64,000 nucleotides of DNA from Paenirhodobacter ferrireducens (GTDB lineage Bacteria > Pseudomonadota > Alphaproteobacteria > Rhodobacterales > Rhodobacteraceae): NCBI RefSeq assembly GCF_004022265.1, contig NZ_SAVB01000004.1, positions 1 to 64,000 on the forward strand, read 5' to 3'. The translations under genes and the position numbers were made by a program. The notes beneath the pieces were generated by a model. The model did not search any database. It was not told the origin of the DNA and saw only the letters and a program-made list of their open reading frames with translations. Shown here in pieces: positions 51,929 to 61,064 of the stretch. The stretch's first letter is position 1. Every line of letters starts with the position of its first letter.

Positions 51929-52412
51929 TTGATACCTCACCTCACAGAGTGCCCCCACTCCATACCGGCCAGGAAGGCGTGGGCTGAGTCGCCTGCCGCC
52001 CCCCTGGCGCGTTATGGATAAGATACGAACCAAATCCCCTCGTGTATATACTAAAGTATGTTCATTTTGAATTTTGGTTGGGTTTCACCGCTTTCCCTCG
52101 CCGGTGTCTTCGCGGCGATGCCCCAGCGCAGAGGGCATCCAGGGCGCGCGTAGCAACGCACGCCAACGTCATTTGGCACCGGAAAAACGCGCTTGCACTC
52201 GGAATGCCGCCTTGTCATACGTATCGGCGCAACGCGCTTGGCCCTTGTTCTACAGGACAAAAGAAGCAAGGCGTGTTCAATGCATTACAGAACATGGCCG
52301 CGGCACGGACCGCCCCGGCCGCCCGCCTGCCCGGCCCAGGATTGCACCGCCCGCCAAGAGACGGGCCACGCAATCCGGAATCGGAGCGGGTCCAGACCGA
52401 AAGACATTCGCC
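51929..52412. other. Divergent intergenic region
   Basis: About 480 bases between the receiver-like gene and the lipoprotein gene. An AT-rich strip at 52025-52080 holds the ATAC-N4-GTAT box and is the likely promoter zone of the minus-strand gene. The open frames further right (52042-52416, 52074 onward) are not convincing as proteins, and I see no other element. Confidence 0.45.
52048..52059. promoter_or_regulatory. ATAC-N4-GTAT box, copy 3
   Basis: ATACTAAAGTAT, a perfect ATAC/GTAT dyad inside the AT-rich strip upstream of the receiver-like gene. On the minus strand the wider match to copy 2 is CATACTTT(A/C)GTAT. Confidence 0.45.
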
Positions 52413-52865
52413 GTGAAACGTCGCGCTTTCGTCCTCCTCGCGCTTCTCCCCCTCGCCGCCTGCGGCAGCAAGAACGGGGAGATGCAGTTCTACCCGATCG
52501 CCGGGCCGATCGCCGATGCCGATTCCTCGATCGTCATCGCGGCCAAGGCGACCAATATCGAAACCTCTTCGGGGCAGCTCTACTTCCGCCTGCCCAAGCC
52601 CAAGCTGAAATGCGAAGGCACCTGGAGCTCGGTCACCCCCAAGGTCACCTCGCACGAGCGCGGCCTGTCGCTGACGATCCGCGACACCGGCGGCAAGTAC
52701 AAGAACGCGACCGAGGATGTGGGCGGCGTCAACCGCGGCGAGATCTACGCCGTGTGCGAGGACGGCACCCGGATCCAGGGCAGCTTCATCCAGGGCTCGG
52801 GCACGAAGAGCGGCACCGGCACCGCCACCGACACCCTCGGCAACAGCTACAAGCTGCTGTTCTGA
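52413..52865 (+). CDS. Small lipoprotein, unknown function
   Basis: A 150-residue protein with a clear lipobox signal (MKRRAFVLLALLPLAACGSKNG; GTG start at 52413). The mature part is a beta-rich domain with two cysteines (KCEGTWSS, AVCEDGTRIQGSF) and Gly/Thr-rich end (GSGTKSGTGTATDTLGNSY). It resembles small alphaproteobacterial envelope lipoproteins of unknown role. No functional motif is recognised. The next gene starts 67 bases later on the same strand. Confidence 0.7.
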   Translation: MKRRAFVLLALLPLAACGSKNGEMQFYPIAGPIADADSSIVIAAKATNIETSSGQLYFRLPKPKLKCEGTWSSVTPKVTSHERGLSLTIRDTGGKYKNATEDVGGVNRGEIYAVCEDGTRIQGSFIQGSGTKSGTGTATDTLGNSYKLLF

Positions 52866-52932
52866 CCTTTCGCGAAACCGGCGCGGCGCGCGGGCTCTGG
52901 CCCGGCGCGCCCGGCTGCGCTATGGCTCGGCC

Positions 52933-53775
52933 ATGACCGACACGCCCTTCCCCACCCCCGAAAGCCTGGCCGCCTGCGCCGTCGACGTGCTGACCACCGC
53001 CGATGCGATGGAGAAGACGGCGAAATCGCGCGCCCATGCGAAAGCGTGGTTCGACGCCCGCGCCGCCGGCACGCCGATGCCGATCGGCACCGCCACGCCG
53101 CCGCTGCGCCCCGCCCGGCCGGAGCGGCCCGAGCTGCTCGCCCCGCGCGACGTACCGCGCCGCCGTCCGGGATCGGACGCCGGACGCAAGGCGCTGCTGC
53201 ATGCGCTCGCCCATATCGAGCTCAATGCCGTCGATCTGCACTGGGACATCCTCGCCCGCTTCACCGCGACGCCGATGCCGATGGGCTTTTACGACGACTG
53301 GGTGAAGGCGGCGGACGAGGAATCGAACCACTTCCGGCTGGTGAATGCCTGTCTCGGCACGCTCGGCTCGTTCTATGGCGAGCTGCCCGCCCATGCCGGG
53401 ATGTGGCGCGCTGCCGAGGACACGGCCGAGGACCTGATGGGACGGCTGACCGTGGTGCCGATGGTGCTCGAGGCGCGCGGGCTCGACGTCACTCCGGGGA
53501 TGATCGAGATCTTCCGCAAGGCCGGTCTGCCCGACGCCATCGCCGCGCTCGAGACGATCTATGCCGAAGAGGTGGGCCACGTCGCCTATGGCTCGAAGTG
53601 GTTCCACTTCCTGTGCGGCCGGCACGAGCTCGACCCGAAGGAGACCTTCCACGGGCTCGTTCGGACCTACTTCCACGGCGCGCTGAAACCGCCCTTCAAC
53701 GAGGAAAAGCGCGCCGAGGCCGGGCTGCCGCCCGATTTCTACTGGCCGCTGGCCGAGCGCGACGACGAGGTCTGA
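52933..53775 (+). CDS. DUF455 ferritin-like protein
   Basis: A 280-residue DUF455 protein. The helical core carries carboxylate/histidine ligands of a di-iron ferritin-like fold: LLHALAHIELNAVDLHWDIL (ExxH-like), VKAADEESNHFRLVNACL (ExxxH), and the later IYAEEVGHVAYGSKWFHFLC (ExxH). The family is related to MiaE-type hydroxylases, and the substrate is unknown. ATG 52933 begins MTDTPFPTPESLA, a usual family start. Confidence 0.85.
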   Translation: MTDTPFPTPESLAACAVDVLTTADAMEKTAKSRAHAKAWFDARAAGTPMPIGTATPPLRPARPERPELLAPRDVPRRRPGSDAGRKALLHALAHIELNAVDLHWDILARFTATPMPMGFYDDWVKAADEESNHFRLVNACLGTLGSFYGELPAHAGMWRAAEDTAEDLMGRLTVVPMVLEARGLDVTPGMIEIFRKAGLPDAIAALETIYAEEVGHVAYGSKWFHFLCGRHELDPKETFHGLVRTYFHGALKPPFNEEKRAEAGLPPDFYWPLAERDDEV

Positions 53776-53836
53776 ACCGCTTGCACCCGCAGCGGAAACG
53801 GGGTAGGCGAGGCGCCCTTCCAGCGGAGCCCGCGCC

Positions 53837-55078
53837 ATGCCCGATTTTCCCCTCGCCATCGACTTCGGCACCTCGAACTCCGCCGCGGCGGTGCTGATGG
53901 GCGGCCTGCCGCGCCGCATCCCCATCGAGACCGGCGCCGACACCCTGCCCACCGCGGTCTTCTTCCCGGCAAATGGCGGGCCGATGCGGATCGGCGCAGC
54001 CGCGGCCGAGGCGCTGATCGCCGGCACCGAAGGACGCTACATGCGCGCGCTGAAAAGCGTGCTCGGCACCTCGCTGCTGAACGAACCGCGGCTGATCGGC
54101 GGCAAGCGGCGCAGCGTCGCGGACATCATCACCGCCTTCCTGATCGAGCTGCGCAGCCGCGCCGAGGCGACGAGCGGTCTGCGCTTCACCCGCGCGCTTT
54201 CCGGCCGGCCGGTGCATTTCCACACCAACGCCCCCGAGCGCGACCGCCGCGCCGAGGACGACCTGCGCGCCTGCTATCTGGCCGCGGGCTTCGAGACGGT
54301 CGAGTTCCTGCCCGAACCCGAGGCGGCAGCGCTCGCCAGCACCGGCAATGCCGCGGCGGGCGAGACCGGGCTGGTCGTCGACATCGGCGGCGGCACCTCG
54401 GACTTCACCCTGTTCCGCACCACCGGCGCCCGCCCCGAGATCATCGCGAGCCACGGCATCCGCCTGGGCGGCACCGATTTCGACCATGCCGTGTCGATGG
54501 CCCATGTGATGCCCGCCCTCGGCCTTGGCGGCAGCCTGCGGCGCGAGCTCGGCTCGGGCCTGCTGCCGGTGCCGCAGGCGATCTATGTCGACCTGTCGAC
54601 CTGGGCGAAGATCCCCTTCCTCTACACACCCGAGACCCGGCGGATGGTGGCCGGCATGGTCCGCGTGGCGGTCGAGCGCAAGCAGATGGAGCGCCTTGCC
54701 ACGGTGCTGGAAGAGGAGCTCGGCCACGAGATCGCCTTCGCCGTCGAGAAGGGCAAGATCGCCGCGAACATGCGCGAGGAGGCGGCCCGCATCGCGCTTG
54801 GCTTCGTCGAGCCGCGGCTGGCCTGTGACGTGACGCCGGCCTCGCTCGATGCCGCGCTGGCCCGCTACCGCGCCGATCTGGCCGAGGCGATGGCCGAGAC
54901 GCTGCGCCTTGCCGGGCTGGCGCCCGGGGATGTCAGCCGCGTCGTCTTCGTCGGCGGCGCCAGCCTGATGCACCTGGTGACGGAGGAGGCGGCGCGGCTC
55001 TTCCCGCAGGCCGCGATGCAGCAGGGCGACGCCTTCACCGCCGTCGTCGACGGGCTCGCCCTCGCCACCGCGGTCTAG
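53837..55078 (+). CDS. YegD-type Hsp70-family protein
   Basis: A 413-residue actin/Hsp70-fold ATPase lacking the DnaK substrate-binding domain. Phosphate-1 loop AIDFGTSNSAAAVL, phosphate-2 LVVDIGGGTSDFTLFR and adenosine motif VVFVGGASLMHLV are intact. The length and the SVLGTSLL...IGGKRRSVADII region match YegD-like chaperones, whose clients are unknown. It stops 4 bases beyond the end of the convergent nikR gene. Confidence 0.9.
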   Translation: MPDFPLAIDFGTSNSAAAVLMGGLPRRIPIETGADTLPTAVFFPANGGPMRIGAAAAEALIAGTEGRYMRALKSVLGTSLLNEPRLIGGKRRSVADIITAFLIELRSRAEATSGLRFTRALSGRPVHFHTNAPERDRRAEDDLRACYLAAGFETVEFLPEPEAAALASTGNAAAGETGLVVDIGGGTSDFTLFRTTGARPEIIASHGIRLGGTDFDHAVSMAHVMPALGLGGSLRRELGSGLLPVPQAIYVDLSTWAKIPFLYTPETRRMVAGMVRVAVERKQMERLATVLEEELGHEIAFAVEKGKIAANMREEAARIALGFVEPRLACDVTPASLDAALARYRADLAEAMAETLRLAGLAPGDVSRVVFVGGASLMHLVTEEAARLFPQAAMQQGDAFTAVVDGLALATAV

Positions 55079-55551
55079 AAGCTCGCCAGCACCCGCAGGT
55101 GGCTGTGGGCGTGGTTGCCGCCGCCCTCGTGCACGTGGTGGTGGTGCTCGTCCTCGGCCACCGGGATCAGCCCGAGCGTGCCATGCAGCACCCCGCGTTC
55201 GAGGAACAGCGCCTCGGCATAGGCGCGCACCTCCGCCACCCGCCCGCGCATCACCGCCACCTCGAGCGCGTGACGATGGTCGAGCGGCACCGACAGCGCC
55301 GCCACCGTCTGGTCGTGCCGGTCGAGCCGCCCCTGTGGCAGCCGCGTCGCCAGGCTGCGCACCGACGGGTCGACGACATAGCTCACCGTGCCGAAGCACT
55401 CCGCCGCCTCGGGCGCGCCCGGCCGCGCCGCCAGCGCCCGGCGCAACAGGTCGCGGATTGCCTCCGACCGGCTTTGCGCCCCGGTCTGGTCGAGATAGGC
55501 GTCAAGCTCCGCCGCCAGGTCGTCGTCAAGCGTGATCGTCGTGCGCTGCAT
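55075..55551 (-). CDS. nikR: NikR-family nickel-responsive regulator (ligand-divergent)
   Basis: A 158-residue ribbon-helix-helix regulator. The DNA-binding part is MQRTTITLDDDLAAELDAYL followed by RSEAIRDLLRRAL. The ACT-like nickel domain follows (ALEVAVMRGRVAEVRAYAEA, ERGVLHGTLGLIPV). By eye, the four classical high-affinity nickel ligands of E. coli NikR (His76, His87, His89, Cys95) fall at Leu, Ser, Pro and Ala here, while an unusual C-terminal tail EDEHHHHVHEGGGNHAHSH is His-rich. ATG 55551 has GGAGG upstream. It is divergent from nikK, with a NikR-type operator between. Confidence 0.85.
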   Translation of the reverse strand: MQRTTITLDDDLAAELDAYLDQTGAQSRSEAIRDLLRRALAARPGAPEAAECFGTVSYVVDPSVRSLATRLPQGRLDRHDQTVAALSVPLDHRHALEVAVMRGRVAEVRAYAEALFLERGVLHGTLGLIPVAEDEHHHHVHEGGGNHAHSHLRVLASF

Positions 55552-55637
55552 CCTGCCTCCGTCTGTCGCGGCAAGCCTAGCACCCGCGCGCGGCAAACAG
55601 AAGCGGGCGGCGGTTCTGCCTTGCCCTGCCGGGGATG

Positions 55638-55665
55638 GTATGCATAACTTTTAAAAAACGCATAC
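55638..55665. promoter_or_regulatory. NikR-type operator upstream of nikK
   Basis: GTATGC-N16-GCATAC, a perfect 6-bp inverted repeat with exactly the 16-base spacer of the E. coli NikR operator (GTATGA-N16-TCATAC). It ends 13 bases before nikK and lies in the 127-base gap to nikR, so it can control both. The spacer is AT-rich and may hold the -10 region. Confidence 0.8.
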
Positions 55666-55678
55666 GACAGGAAAAGCC

Positions 55679-56446
55679 ATGCCCCGCTTCCTCCCGCTGC
55701 TGCCGCTGGCCCTGATGCTGGCCGCCTCCCCCGTCGCCGCGCATTTCCAGGAGCTGATCCCCTCGGCCGATGTCCTGCCCGAGGGTGGCAAGGTCACCTT
55801 CGATCTGGTCTTCACCCACCCGGTCGAGGGCGGCCCTGTGATGGCGATGCAGAAACCCGCGGGCTTCGGCATGGTGATGAACGGGCAAAAGACCGACCTG
55901 ATGCCGGCGCTGCGCGAGGCCCCGGTGGGCGGCACCCCCGCCTGGGCGGCCGAGACCGATCTGGCCGAGCCCGGCGCCGCGGTGGTCTGGGTCGCGCCGC
56001 AGCCCTATTGGGAGCCCGCCGAGGGCAAGTTCATCGTCCATTACGCGAAGGTGGTGGTCGATTCCTATGCCTCGGGCGAGGGCTGGGACGCCCTGGCGGG
56101 CCTGCCGGTCGAGATCGCGCCGCTGACCCGCCCGAACGGGCTGTGGACCGGCAACGCCTTCACCGGCGTGGTGCTGAAGGCCGGCGCGCCGGTGCCCTTC
56201 GCCGAGGTCGAGGTCGAGTTCGTCAACGACGGCTCGGTCGTGCCGCCGAATGACGATTTCATCACCCAGGTGCTGAAGGCCGACGCGAACGGCACCTTCA
56301 GCTATGTGATGCCGCGCGCCGGGTGGTGGGGCTTTGCCGCGCTGATCGAAGGCGATACACCGATGACGTCGCCCGAGGGCACCGAGGTGCCGGTCGAGGA
56401 AGGCGCGCTGATCTGGGTGAAGGCAACCGACATGGGCGGCAACTGA
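55679..56446 (+). CDS. nikK: NikK, periplasmic nickel-transport component (DUF4198)
   Basis: A 255-residue secreted protein with a signal peptide (MPRFLPLLPLALMLAASPVAA) whose mature N terminus begins with histidine (AHFQELIPS), and a DUF4198-type beta fold (VTFDLVFTHPVEGGPVMAMQ, PFAEVEVEFVND, GWWGFAALIEGD). NikK supplies nickel to the NikMLQO energy-coupling-factor transporter. AGGAAAAG precedes ATG 55679. Translation is coupled to nikM (TGATG overlap). Confidence 0.9.
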   Translation: MPRFLPLLPLALMLAASPVAAHFQELIPSADVLPEGGKVTFDLVFTHPVEGGPVMAMQKPAGFGMVMNGQKTDLMPALREAPVGGTPAWAAETDLAEPGAAVVWVAPQPYWEPAEGKFIVHYAKVVVDSYASGEGWDALAGLPVEIAPLTRPNGLWTGNAFTGVVLKAGAPVPFAEVEVEFVNDGSVVPPNDDFITQVLKADANGTFSYVMPRAGWWGFAALIEGDTPMTSPEGTEVPVEEGALIWVKATDMGGN

Positions 56447-57057
56447 TGGCACATATCCCCGACGGGATCCTTGCGGCGCCGGTGCTGATCGGCGGCGCGG
56501 TGCTGGCGGCAGGCGGCGTGGCGCTCGCCCTGCGCCAGATCGACGACCGCGCGATCATCCGCACCGCGATCCTGTCGGCCACCTTCTTCGCCGGCTCGCT
56601 GATCTCGGTGCCGGTCGGGCCCTCGAGCGTGCATCTGCTGCTGGCCGGGCTGATGGGGGTGATGCTGGGCAGCGGCGCCTTCCTGTCGGTGCTGGTGGGC
56701 CTTGTCCTTCAGGCGCTGCTGTTCGGCTTCGGCGGGCTGACCACGCTCGGCGTCAACACGGTCAACATCGCGCTGCCCGGCGTGGTGCTGGGCCTGGCCC
56801 TTGGCCCGACGATCCGCCGCACGACGCGCCCCGGCCTGCGCGCGGGGCTGGCGGCCCTTGTCGGCGGGCTGTCGGTTCTGGGCACCGGCGGGCTGGTCGC
56901 CGCCTGCCTCGCGCTCTCCTCCCCCGCCTATGCCCCGGTCGCGAGCGTGCTGCTTGCCACCTATCTGCCCCTCGCCCTGGTCGAGGCCGCGATCACCGCC
57001 GCGGTGGTCGGCTTCCTCGCCCGGGTCGAGCCCGACGCCCTGAGGCCCGCCGCATGA
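56446..57057 (+). CDS. nikM: NikM, substrate-binding membrane subunit of the ECF nickel transporter
   Basis: A 203-residue CbiM/NikM protein. It starts MAHIPDGILAAPVLIGG; the His-Ile-Pro-Asp-Gly N terminus is the family's metal-site signature (His at position 3). About seven hydrophobic helices follow, with AGLMGVMLGSGAFLSVLVGL and GLTTLGVNTVNIALPGVVL. It binds nickel in the membrane. It overlaps nikK by one base and nikL by 4. Confidence 0.92.
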   Translation: MAHIPDGILAAPVLIGGAVLAAGGVALALRQIDDRAIIRTAILSATFFAGSLISVPVGPSSVHLLLAGLMGVMLGSGAFLSVLVGLVLQALLFGFGGLTTLGVNTVNIALPGVVLGLALGPTIRRTTRPGLRAGLAALVGGLSVLGTGGLVAACLALSSPAYAPVASVLLATYLPLALVEAAITAAVVGFLARVEPDALRPAA

Positions 57058-57641
57058 CCCGCATCCCCCTTGCTCTCGCGCTGCTGATCGCGCTCGCCTC
57101 GCCCGCCGCCGCACACAAGCTCAAGGTCTTCGCCACCGTCGCGGGGGCCGAGGTCACCGGCTATGCCTTCTTCGTCGGTGGCGGGCGGGCGCAGGGCACC
57201 GGCTGGATCGCGCGGGACGCCGCCGGCACGACGGTGGCCGCGGGCAAGACCGACGCCGAGGGCCGCTATCGCTTCACGCCCCCCGCGGGCGCGGGCGATC
57301 TCACCGTGACGGTGAACACCGAGGAAGGCCATATCGCGCAGGCCGTTCTTCCCGCCGCACGGCTCGACGGCACGCCCGCAGCCAGCGGCAGCGCCGGCCC
57401 CGCCGCCGGCGCCTCGCTCGCCGCCGCGGGCGTGGTGACTGCCGCTCCGGCAGCCGCGCCCCGCGATGATGTGGCCCTTGCCGCCCTGGTCGAGGCCGCA
57501 GTGCAACGCCAGGTCGAGCCGCTTCAGGAACAGATCGAGACGATGGATGCCCGCCTGCGCCTGACCGACGTGATGTCGGGGATCTTCCTGATCATCGGGC
57601 TCGCGGGCATCGGGCTGTTCCTGCGCGGGCGGCGGGGATGA
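57054..57641 (+). CDS. nikL: NikL, small accessory component of the nickel transporter
   Basis: A 195-residue protein with a cleavable signal (MTRIPLALALLIALASPAAAHK), a mature beta domain (LKVFATVAGAEVTGYAFFVGGG, then GRYRFTPPAGAGDLTVTVNT), an Ala/Gly linker and a C-terminal transmembrane helix (SGIFLIIGLAGIGLFLRG). This is the NikL layout that replaces NikN in nikMLQO operons. The mature N terminus begins with a histidine (AHK), as in NikK. It overlaps nikM and nikQ by 4 bases each. Confidence 0.87.
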   Translation: MTRIPLALALLIALASPAAAHKLKVFATVAGAEVTGYAFFVGGGRAQGTGWIARDAAGTTVAAGKTDAEGRYRFTPPAGAGDLTVTVNTEEGHIAQAVLPAARLDGTPAASGSAGPAAGASLAAAGVVTAAPAAAPRDDVALAALVEAAVQRQVEPLQEQIETMDARLRLTDVMSGIFLIIGLAGIGLFLRGRRG

Positions 57642-58348
57642 TCCCGGCCGATCTGCGCTTGCGGCTGCTGGCGGCGGTTCTGCTGGTGCTGGCCGCCTCG
57701 CAGCTTGCCCATCTCGGCCCGGCGCTGGCCGCGCTCGCACTCGCCCTGATCCTTGCCCTTGCCGCCCGCCCGGACCGCGCGCTCTGGCGCCGGTTGCGCC
57801 ATGTCGAGGGCTTCGTGGCGCTGCTCCTTCTCACCCTGCCCTTCGCCGTGCCGGGCGCGCCGCTGCTCACCCTCGGCCCGCTCAGCGCCAGCCTCGAGGG
57901 GTTGGCCCGCGCCGCACTTCTGGCCGCCAAGGTCACCACCGCGGCGTTGGTGCTGCTCGCCCTTCTCGGCACCGTCGAGCCGATCCGCCTTGGCGCGGCA
58001 CTCCACGCCCTGCGCCTGCCCGAGCCGCTGGTGCGGCTTTTCGTGCTGACCCTGCGCTATCTCGGCCTGATCGGCGACGAGGCGCGGCGCCTGCGCGAGG
58101 CGATGCGCGCCCGCGCCTTTCGCGCCCGCACCGACCGCCACACCTGGCGCAGCTTCGGCAACCTGATCGGCATGCTTCTGGTGCGCGCCCTCGACCGCGC
58201 CCGCCGGGTCGAGGAGGCGATGCGGCTGCGCGGATTTTCCGGCCGCTTCCCCCATGCCGCGCTCGCCGCCCCCACCGCACGCGACTGGACGGGCTTCGCG
58301 CTTCTGACTGGCCTTGCGGCCGCCGCGCTGTTACTCGACAGGCTATGA
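57638..58348 (+). CDS. nikQ: NikQ, transmembrane coupling subunit (CbiQ family)
   Basis: A 236-residue CbiQ/EcfT-type protein with hydrophobic helices (LRLLAAVLLVLAASQLAHLG, AALALALILALAARPDRALW, FVALLLLTLPFAVPG) and the coupling helix region carrying the conserved short A-R-x motifs (AMRARAFRAR, AMRLRGFSGR). It transmits ATP hydrolysis by NikO to NikM. It overlaps nikL and nikO by 4 bases each. Confidence 0.92.
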   Translation: MIPADLRLRLLAAVLLVLAASQLAHLGPALAALALALILALAARPDRALWRRLRHVEGFVALLLLTLPFAVPGAPLLTLGPLSASLEGLARAALLAAKVTTAALVLLALLGTVEPIRLGAALHALRLPEPLVRLFVLTLRYLGLIGDEARRLREAMRARAFRARTDRHTWRSFGNLIGMLLVRALDRARRVEEAMRLRGFSGRFPHAALAAPTARDWTGFALLTGLAAAALLLDRL

Positions 58349-59049
58349 TCCCGCTTCTGTCCCTCAGCGATGTGCGCGTCTGCCGCGGCGAAAGCCCGGT
58401 GCTCGACGCCGTGTCGCTGACCCTGCGCAGTCGCGACCGGCTGGCGATCGTCGGACCGAACGGGGCGGGCAAGACCACGCTGCTGCGCACCCTCGTCGGG
58501 CTCGAACGCCCCGCCTCGGGCCGCGTGCGGCTCTTCGGGCAGGACTGCACGACCGAGGCCGAGTTCCGCGCCGCCCGCCCGCGCATCGGCTTCCTGTTCC
58601 AGGACAGCGACGACCAGCTCTTCTGCCCGACCGTGCTCGAGGACGTCGCCTTCGGCCCGCTGAACACCGGCTGCACCCTGCCCGAGGCCGAGGCGCGCGG
58701 CCGCGAGACGCTCGCGGCCCTTGGCATCGCCCATCTCGCCGAGCGTGTCACCCACCGGCTCTCGGGCGGCGAGAAGCGGCTGGTCTGCCTTGCCGGCCTC
58801 TTGGCGATGCGCCCCGAGGTGCTGCTGCTCGACGAACCGACAAACGGCGTCGATGCCGCGAACGGGGCGCGGCTGCGCGCGGCGCTTGCGGGGTTCGACG
58901 GCGCGATGATCCTCGTCTCGCATGACGAGGGCTTCGTCTCCGAGCTTGCCACCCGTGCGCTGCTGATCGCGGGCGGCCGCCTGACCGAGGCCGAGATCCA
59001 CACCCACCCGCATCTGCACGCCCACCCGCACCTGCACCCCCATCCCTGA
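58345..59049 (+). CDS. nikO: NikO, ATPase of the nickel transporter, His-rich tail
   Basis: A 234-residue ABC ATPase of the CbiO/EcfA type. Walker [18 protein letters not shown] loop [16 protein letters not shown], signature [17 protein letters not shown], Walker [16 protein letters not shown] and switch LVSHDEG are all intact. The C terminus ends in an unusual stretch of histidine-proline-leucine repeats ([17 protein letters not shown]), a probable metal-binding or storage tail. It is the last gene of nikKMLQO. Confidence 0.94.
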   Translation: MIPLLSLSDVRVCRGESPVLDAVSLTLRSRDRLAIVGPNGAGKTTLLRTLVGLERPASGRVRLFGQDCTTEAEFRAARPRIGFLFQDSDDQLFCPTVLEDVAFGPLNTGCTLPEAEARGRETLAALGIAHLAERVTHRLSGGEKRLVCLAGLLAMRPEVLLLDEPTNGVDAANGARLRAALAGFDGAMILVSHDEGFVSELATRALLIAGGRLTEAEIHTHPHLHAHPHLHPHP

Positions 59050-59155
59050 CCGGCAGGGCAGCGCTTCTGACCCTTTGTGCGTTGGCATTTCCGCCGTCCC
59101 TGCGCTAAGACGGCCCGAGCCGCCACACGGCGCGACAGGTCCCGGAGGAAGCCAG

Positions 59156-60991
59156 ATGCCCTATTACCGTTCCCGCAAATCGACCCATGGCCGCAACATG
59201 GCCGGCGCCCGTGGCCTGTGGCGCGCCACCGGCATGACCGACAGCGACTTCGGCAAGCCGATCATCGCGGTCGTCAACTCCTTCACCCAGTTCGTGCCGG
59301 GCCACGTCCACCTCAAGGATCTGGGCCAGATGGTCGCGCGCGAGATCGAGGCCGCGGGCGGCGTCGCCAAGGAATTCAACACCATCGCCATCGACGACGG
59401 CATCGCCATGGGCCACGACGGGATGCTCTACTCCCTGCCCTCGCGCGAGATCATCGCGGATTCGGTCGAATACATGGTGAACGGCCACTGCGCCGACGCG
59501 ATGGTCTGCATCTCGAACTGCGACAAGATCACCCCCGGCATGATGATGGCGGCGATGCGGCTGAACATCCCGGTGATCTTCGTCTCGGGCGGGCCGATGG
59601 AAGCGGGCAAGGTCACGGTGAACGATCTCGAGCACGCCGTCGATCTGGTCGACGCGATGGTGGTCGCGGCGGATGACGCCTATACCGACGCCCAGGTCGA
59701 CGAGTTCGAGAAGAACGCCTGCCCGACCTGCGGCTCCTGCTCGGGCATGTTCACCGCGAACTCGATGAACTGCCTGGCCGAGGCGCTCGGCCTGGCGCTG
59801 CCCGGCAACGGCTCGATGCTGGCGACCCATGCCGACCGCAAGGAGCTGTTCCTCGAAGCCGGCCGCAAGATCGTCGAGATCACCAAGCGCCATTACGAGG
59901 GCAACGAGCCCGGCCTGCTGCCGCGCGACATCGCCACCTTCGAGGCCTTCGAGAATGCGATGAGCCTCGACATCGCCATGGGCGGCTCGACCAACACCGT
60001 GCTGCACCTGCTGGCGATCGCGCACGAGGGCGGCGTCGACTTCACCATGGACGACATCGACCGGCTCAGCCGCAAGGTGCCCTGCCTGTGCAAGGTCGCG
60101 CCGGCGAAGCAGGACGTGCACATGGAAGACGTGCACCGCGCCGGCGGCATCATGGGCATTCTGGGCGAGATGGGCCGCGCCGGCCTGCTGCACATGGGCG
60201 TGCGCACCGTGCACAGCGACAGCCTCGGCGCCGCGATCCAGAAATGGGACGTGATGACGGCGAACGACCCGGGCGTCGAGGAATTCTACCGCGCCGCGCC
60301 GGGCGGCGTGCGCACGACGCAGGCCTTCTCGACCGGCAACCGCTACAAGGCGCTCGACCGCGACCGCGAGGCGGGTGTGATCCGCGACCTCGACCATGCC
60401 TTCTCGAAGGATGGCGGGCTGGCGGTTCTGTTCGGCAATATCGCGCTCAACGGCTGCATCGTGAAGACCGCGGGCGTCGATGACTCGATCCTGAAATTCT
60501 CCGGCCCGGCGAAGGTCTTCGAAAGCCAGGACGACGCGGTCTCGGGCATCCTCACCGGCAAGGTGAAGGAAGGCGAGGTCGTGGTGATCCGCTTCGAGGG
60601 GCCGCGCGGCGGTCCGGGGATGCAGGAAATGCTCTACCCGACGAGCTATCTGAAATCGAAGGGGCTGGGCAAGAAATGCGCGCTGCTCACCGACGGCCGC
60701 TTCTCGGGCGGCACCTCGGGGCTGTCGATCGGCCACGTCTCGCCCGAGGCAGAGGAAGGCGGCACCATCGCGCTGGTGGAAACCGGCGACCTGATCGAGA
60801 TCGACATCCCGAACCGCACGATCAACCTGGCCGTCGACGAGGCGACGCTCGCCGCCCGCCGCGCCGCCAAGGGCCCGCTGCCGTGGAAACCCGCCGCGCC
60901 GCGCCCGCGTCAGGTCTCGACCGCGCTCAAGGCCTACGCGATGTTCGCCTCCTCGGCGGCGAAGGGCGGCGTGCGCATCCTGCCGGAATGA
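59156..60991 (+). CDS. ilvD: Dihydroxy-acid dehydratase IlvD
   Basis: A 611-residue Fe-S dehydratase that makes 2-oxo acids in valine, isoleucine and leucine synthesis. It begins [20 protein letters not shown]. Cluster cysteines are visible in [20 protein letters not shown] and [36 protein letters not shown] and [20 protein letters not shown] are the family signatures. GGAGGAAG precedes ATG 59156. A terminator-like hairpin follows at 61015-61040. Confidence 0.96.
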   Translation: MPYYRSRKSTHGRNMAGARGLWRATGMTDSDFGKPIIAVVNSFTQFVPGHVHLKDLGQMVAREIEAAGGVAKEFNTIAIDDGIAMGHDGMLYSLPSREIIADSVEYMVNGHCADAMVCISNCDKITPGMMMAAMRLNIPVIFVSGGPMEAGKVTVNDLEHAVDLVDAMVVAADDAYTDAQVDEFEKNACPTCGSCSGMFTANSMNCLAEALGLALPGNGSMLATHADRKELFLEAGRKIVEITKRHYEGNEPGLLPRDIATFEAFENAMSLDIAMGGSTNTVLHLLAIAHEGGVDFTMDDIDRLSRKVPCLCKVAPAKQDVHMEDVHRAGGIMGILGEMGRAGLLHMGVRTVHSDSLGAAIQKWDVMTANDPGVEEFYRAAPGGVRTTQAFSTGNRYKALDRDREAGVIRDLDHAFSKDGGLAVLFGNIALNGCIVKTAGVDDSILKFSGPAKVFESQDDAVSGILTGKVKEGEVVVIRFEGPRGGPGMQEMLYPTSYLKSKGLGKKCALLTDGRFSGGTSGLSIGHVSPEAEEGGTIALVETGDLIEIDIPNRTINLAVDEATLAARRAAKGPLPWKPAAPRPRQVSTALKAYAMFASSAAKGGVRILPE

Positions 60992-61014
60992 GCCCGCGCG
61001 ACCAGAGAACGACG

Positions 61015-61040
61015 AAGGCTCCCGCAAGGGGGCCTTTTGC
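61015..61040 (+). terminator. Terminator after ilvD
   Basis: AAGGCTCCC / GGGGGCCTT, a 9-bp stem with one T-G pair and a GCAA tetraloop, followed by TTG. It lies 24 bases after the ilvD stop. Confidence 0.6.
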
Positions 61041-61064
61041 CTGGCACATTCAGCCGGCACTCCG

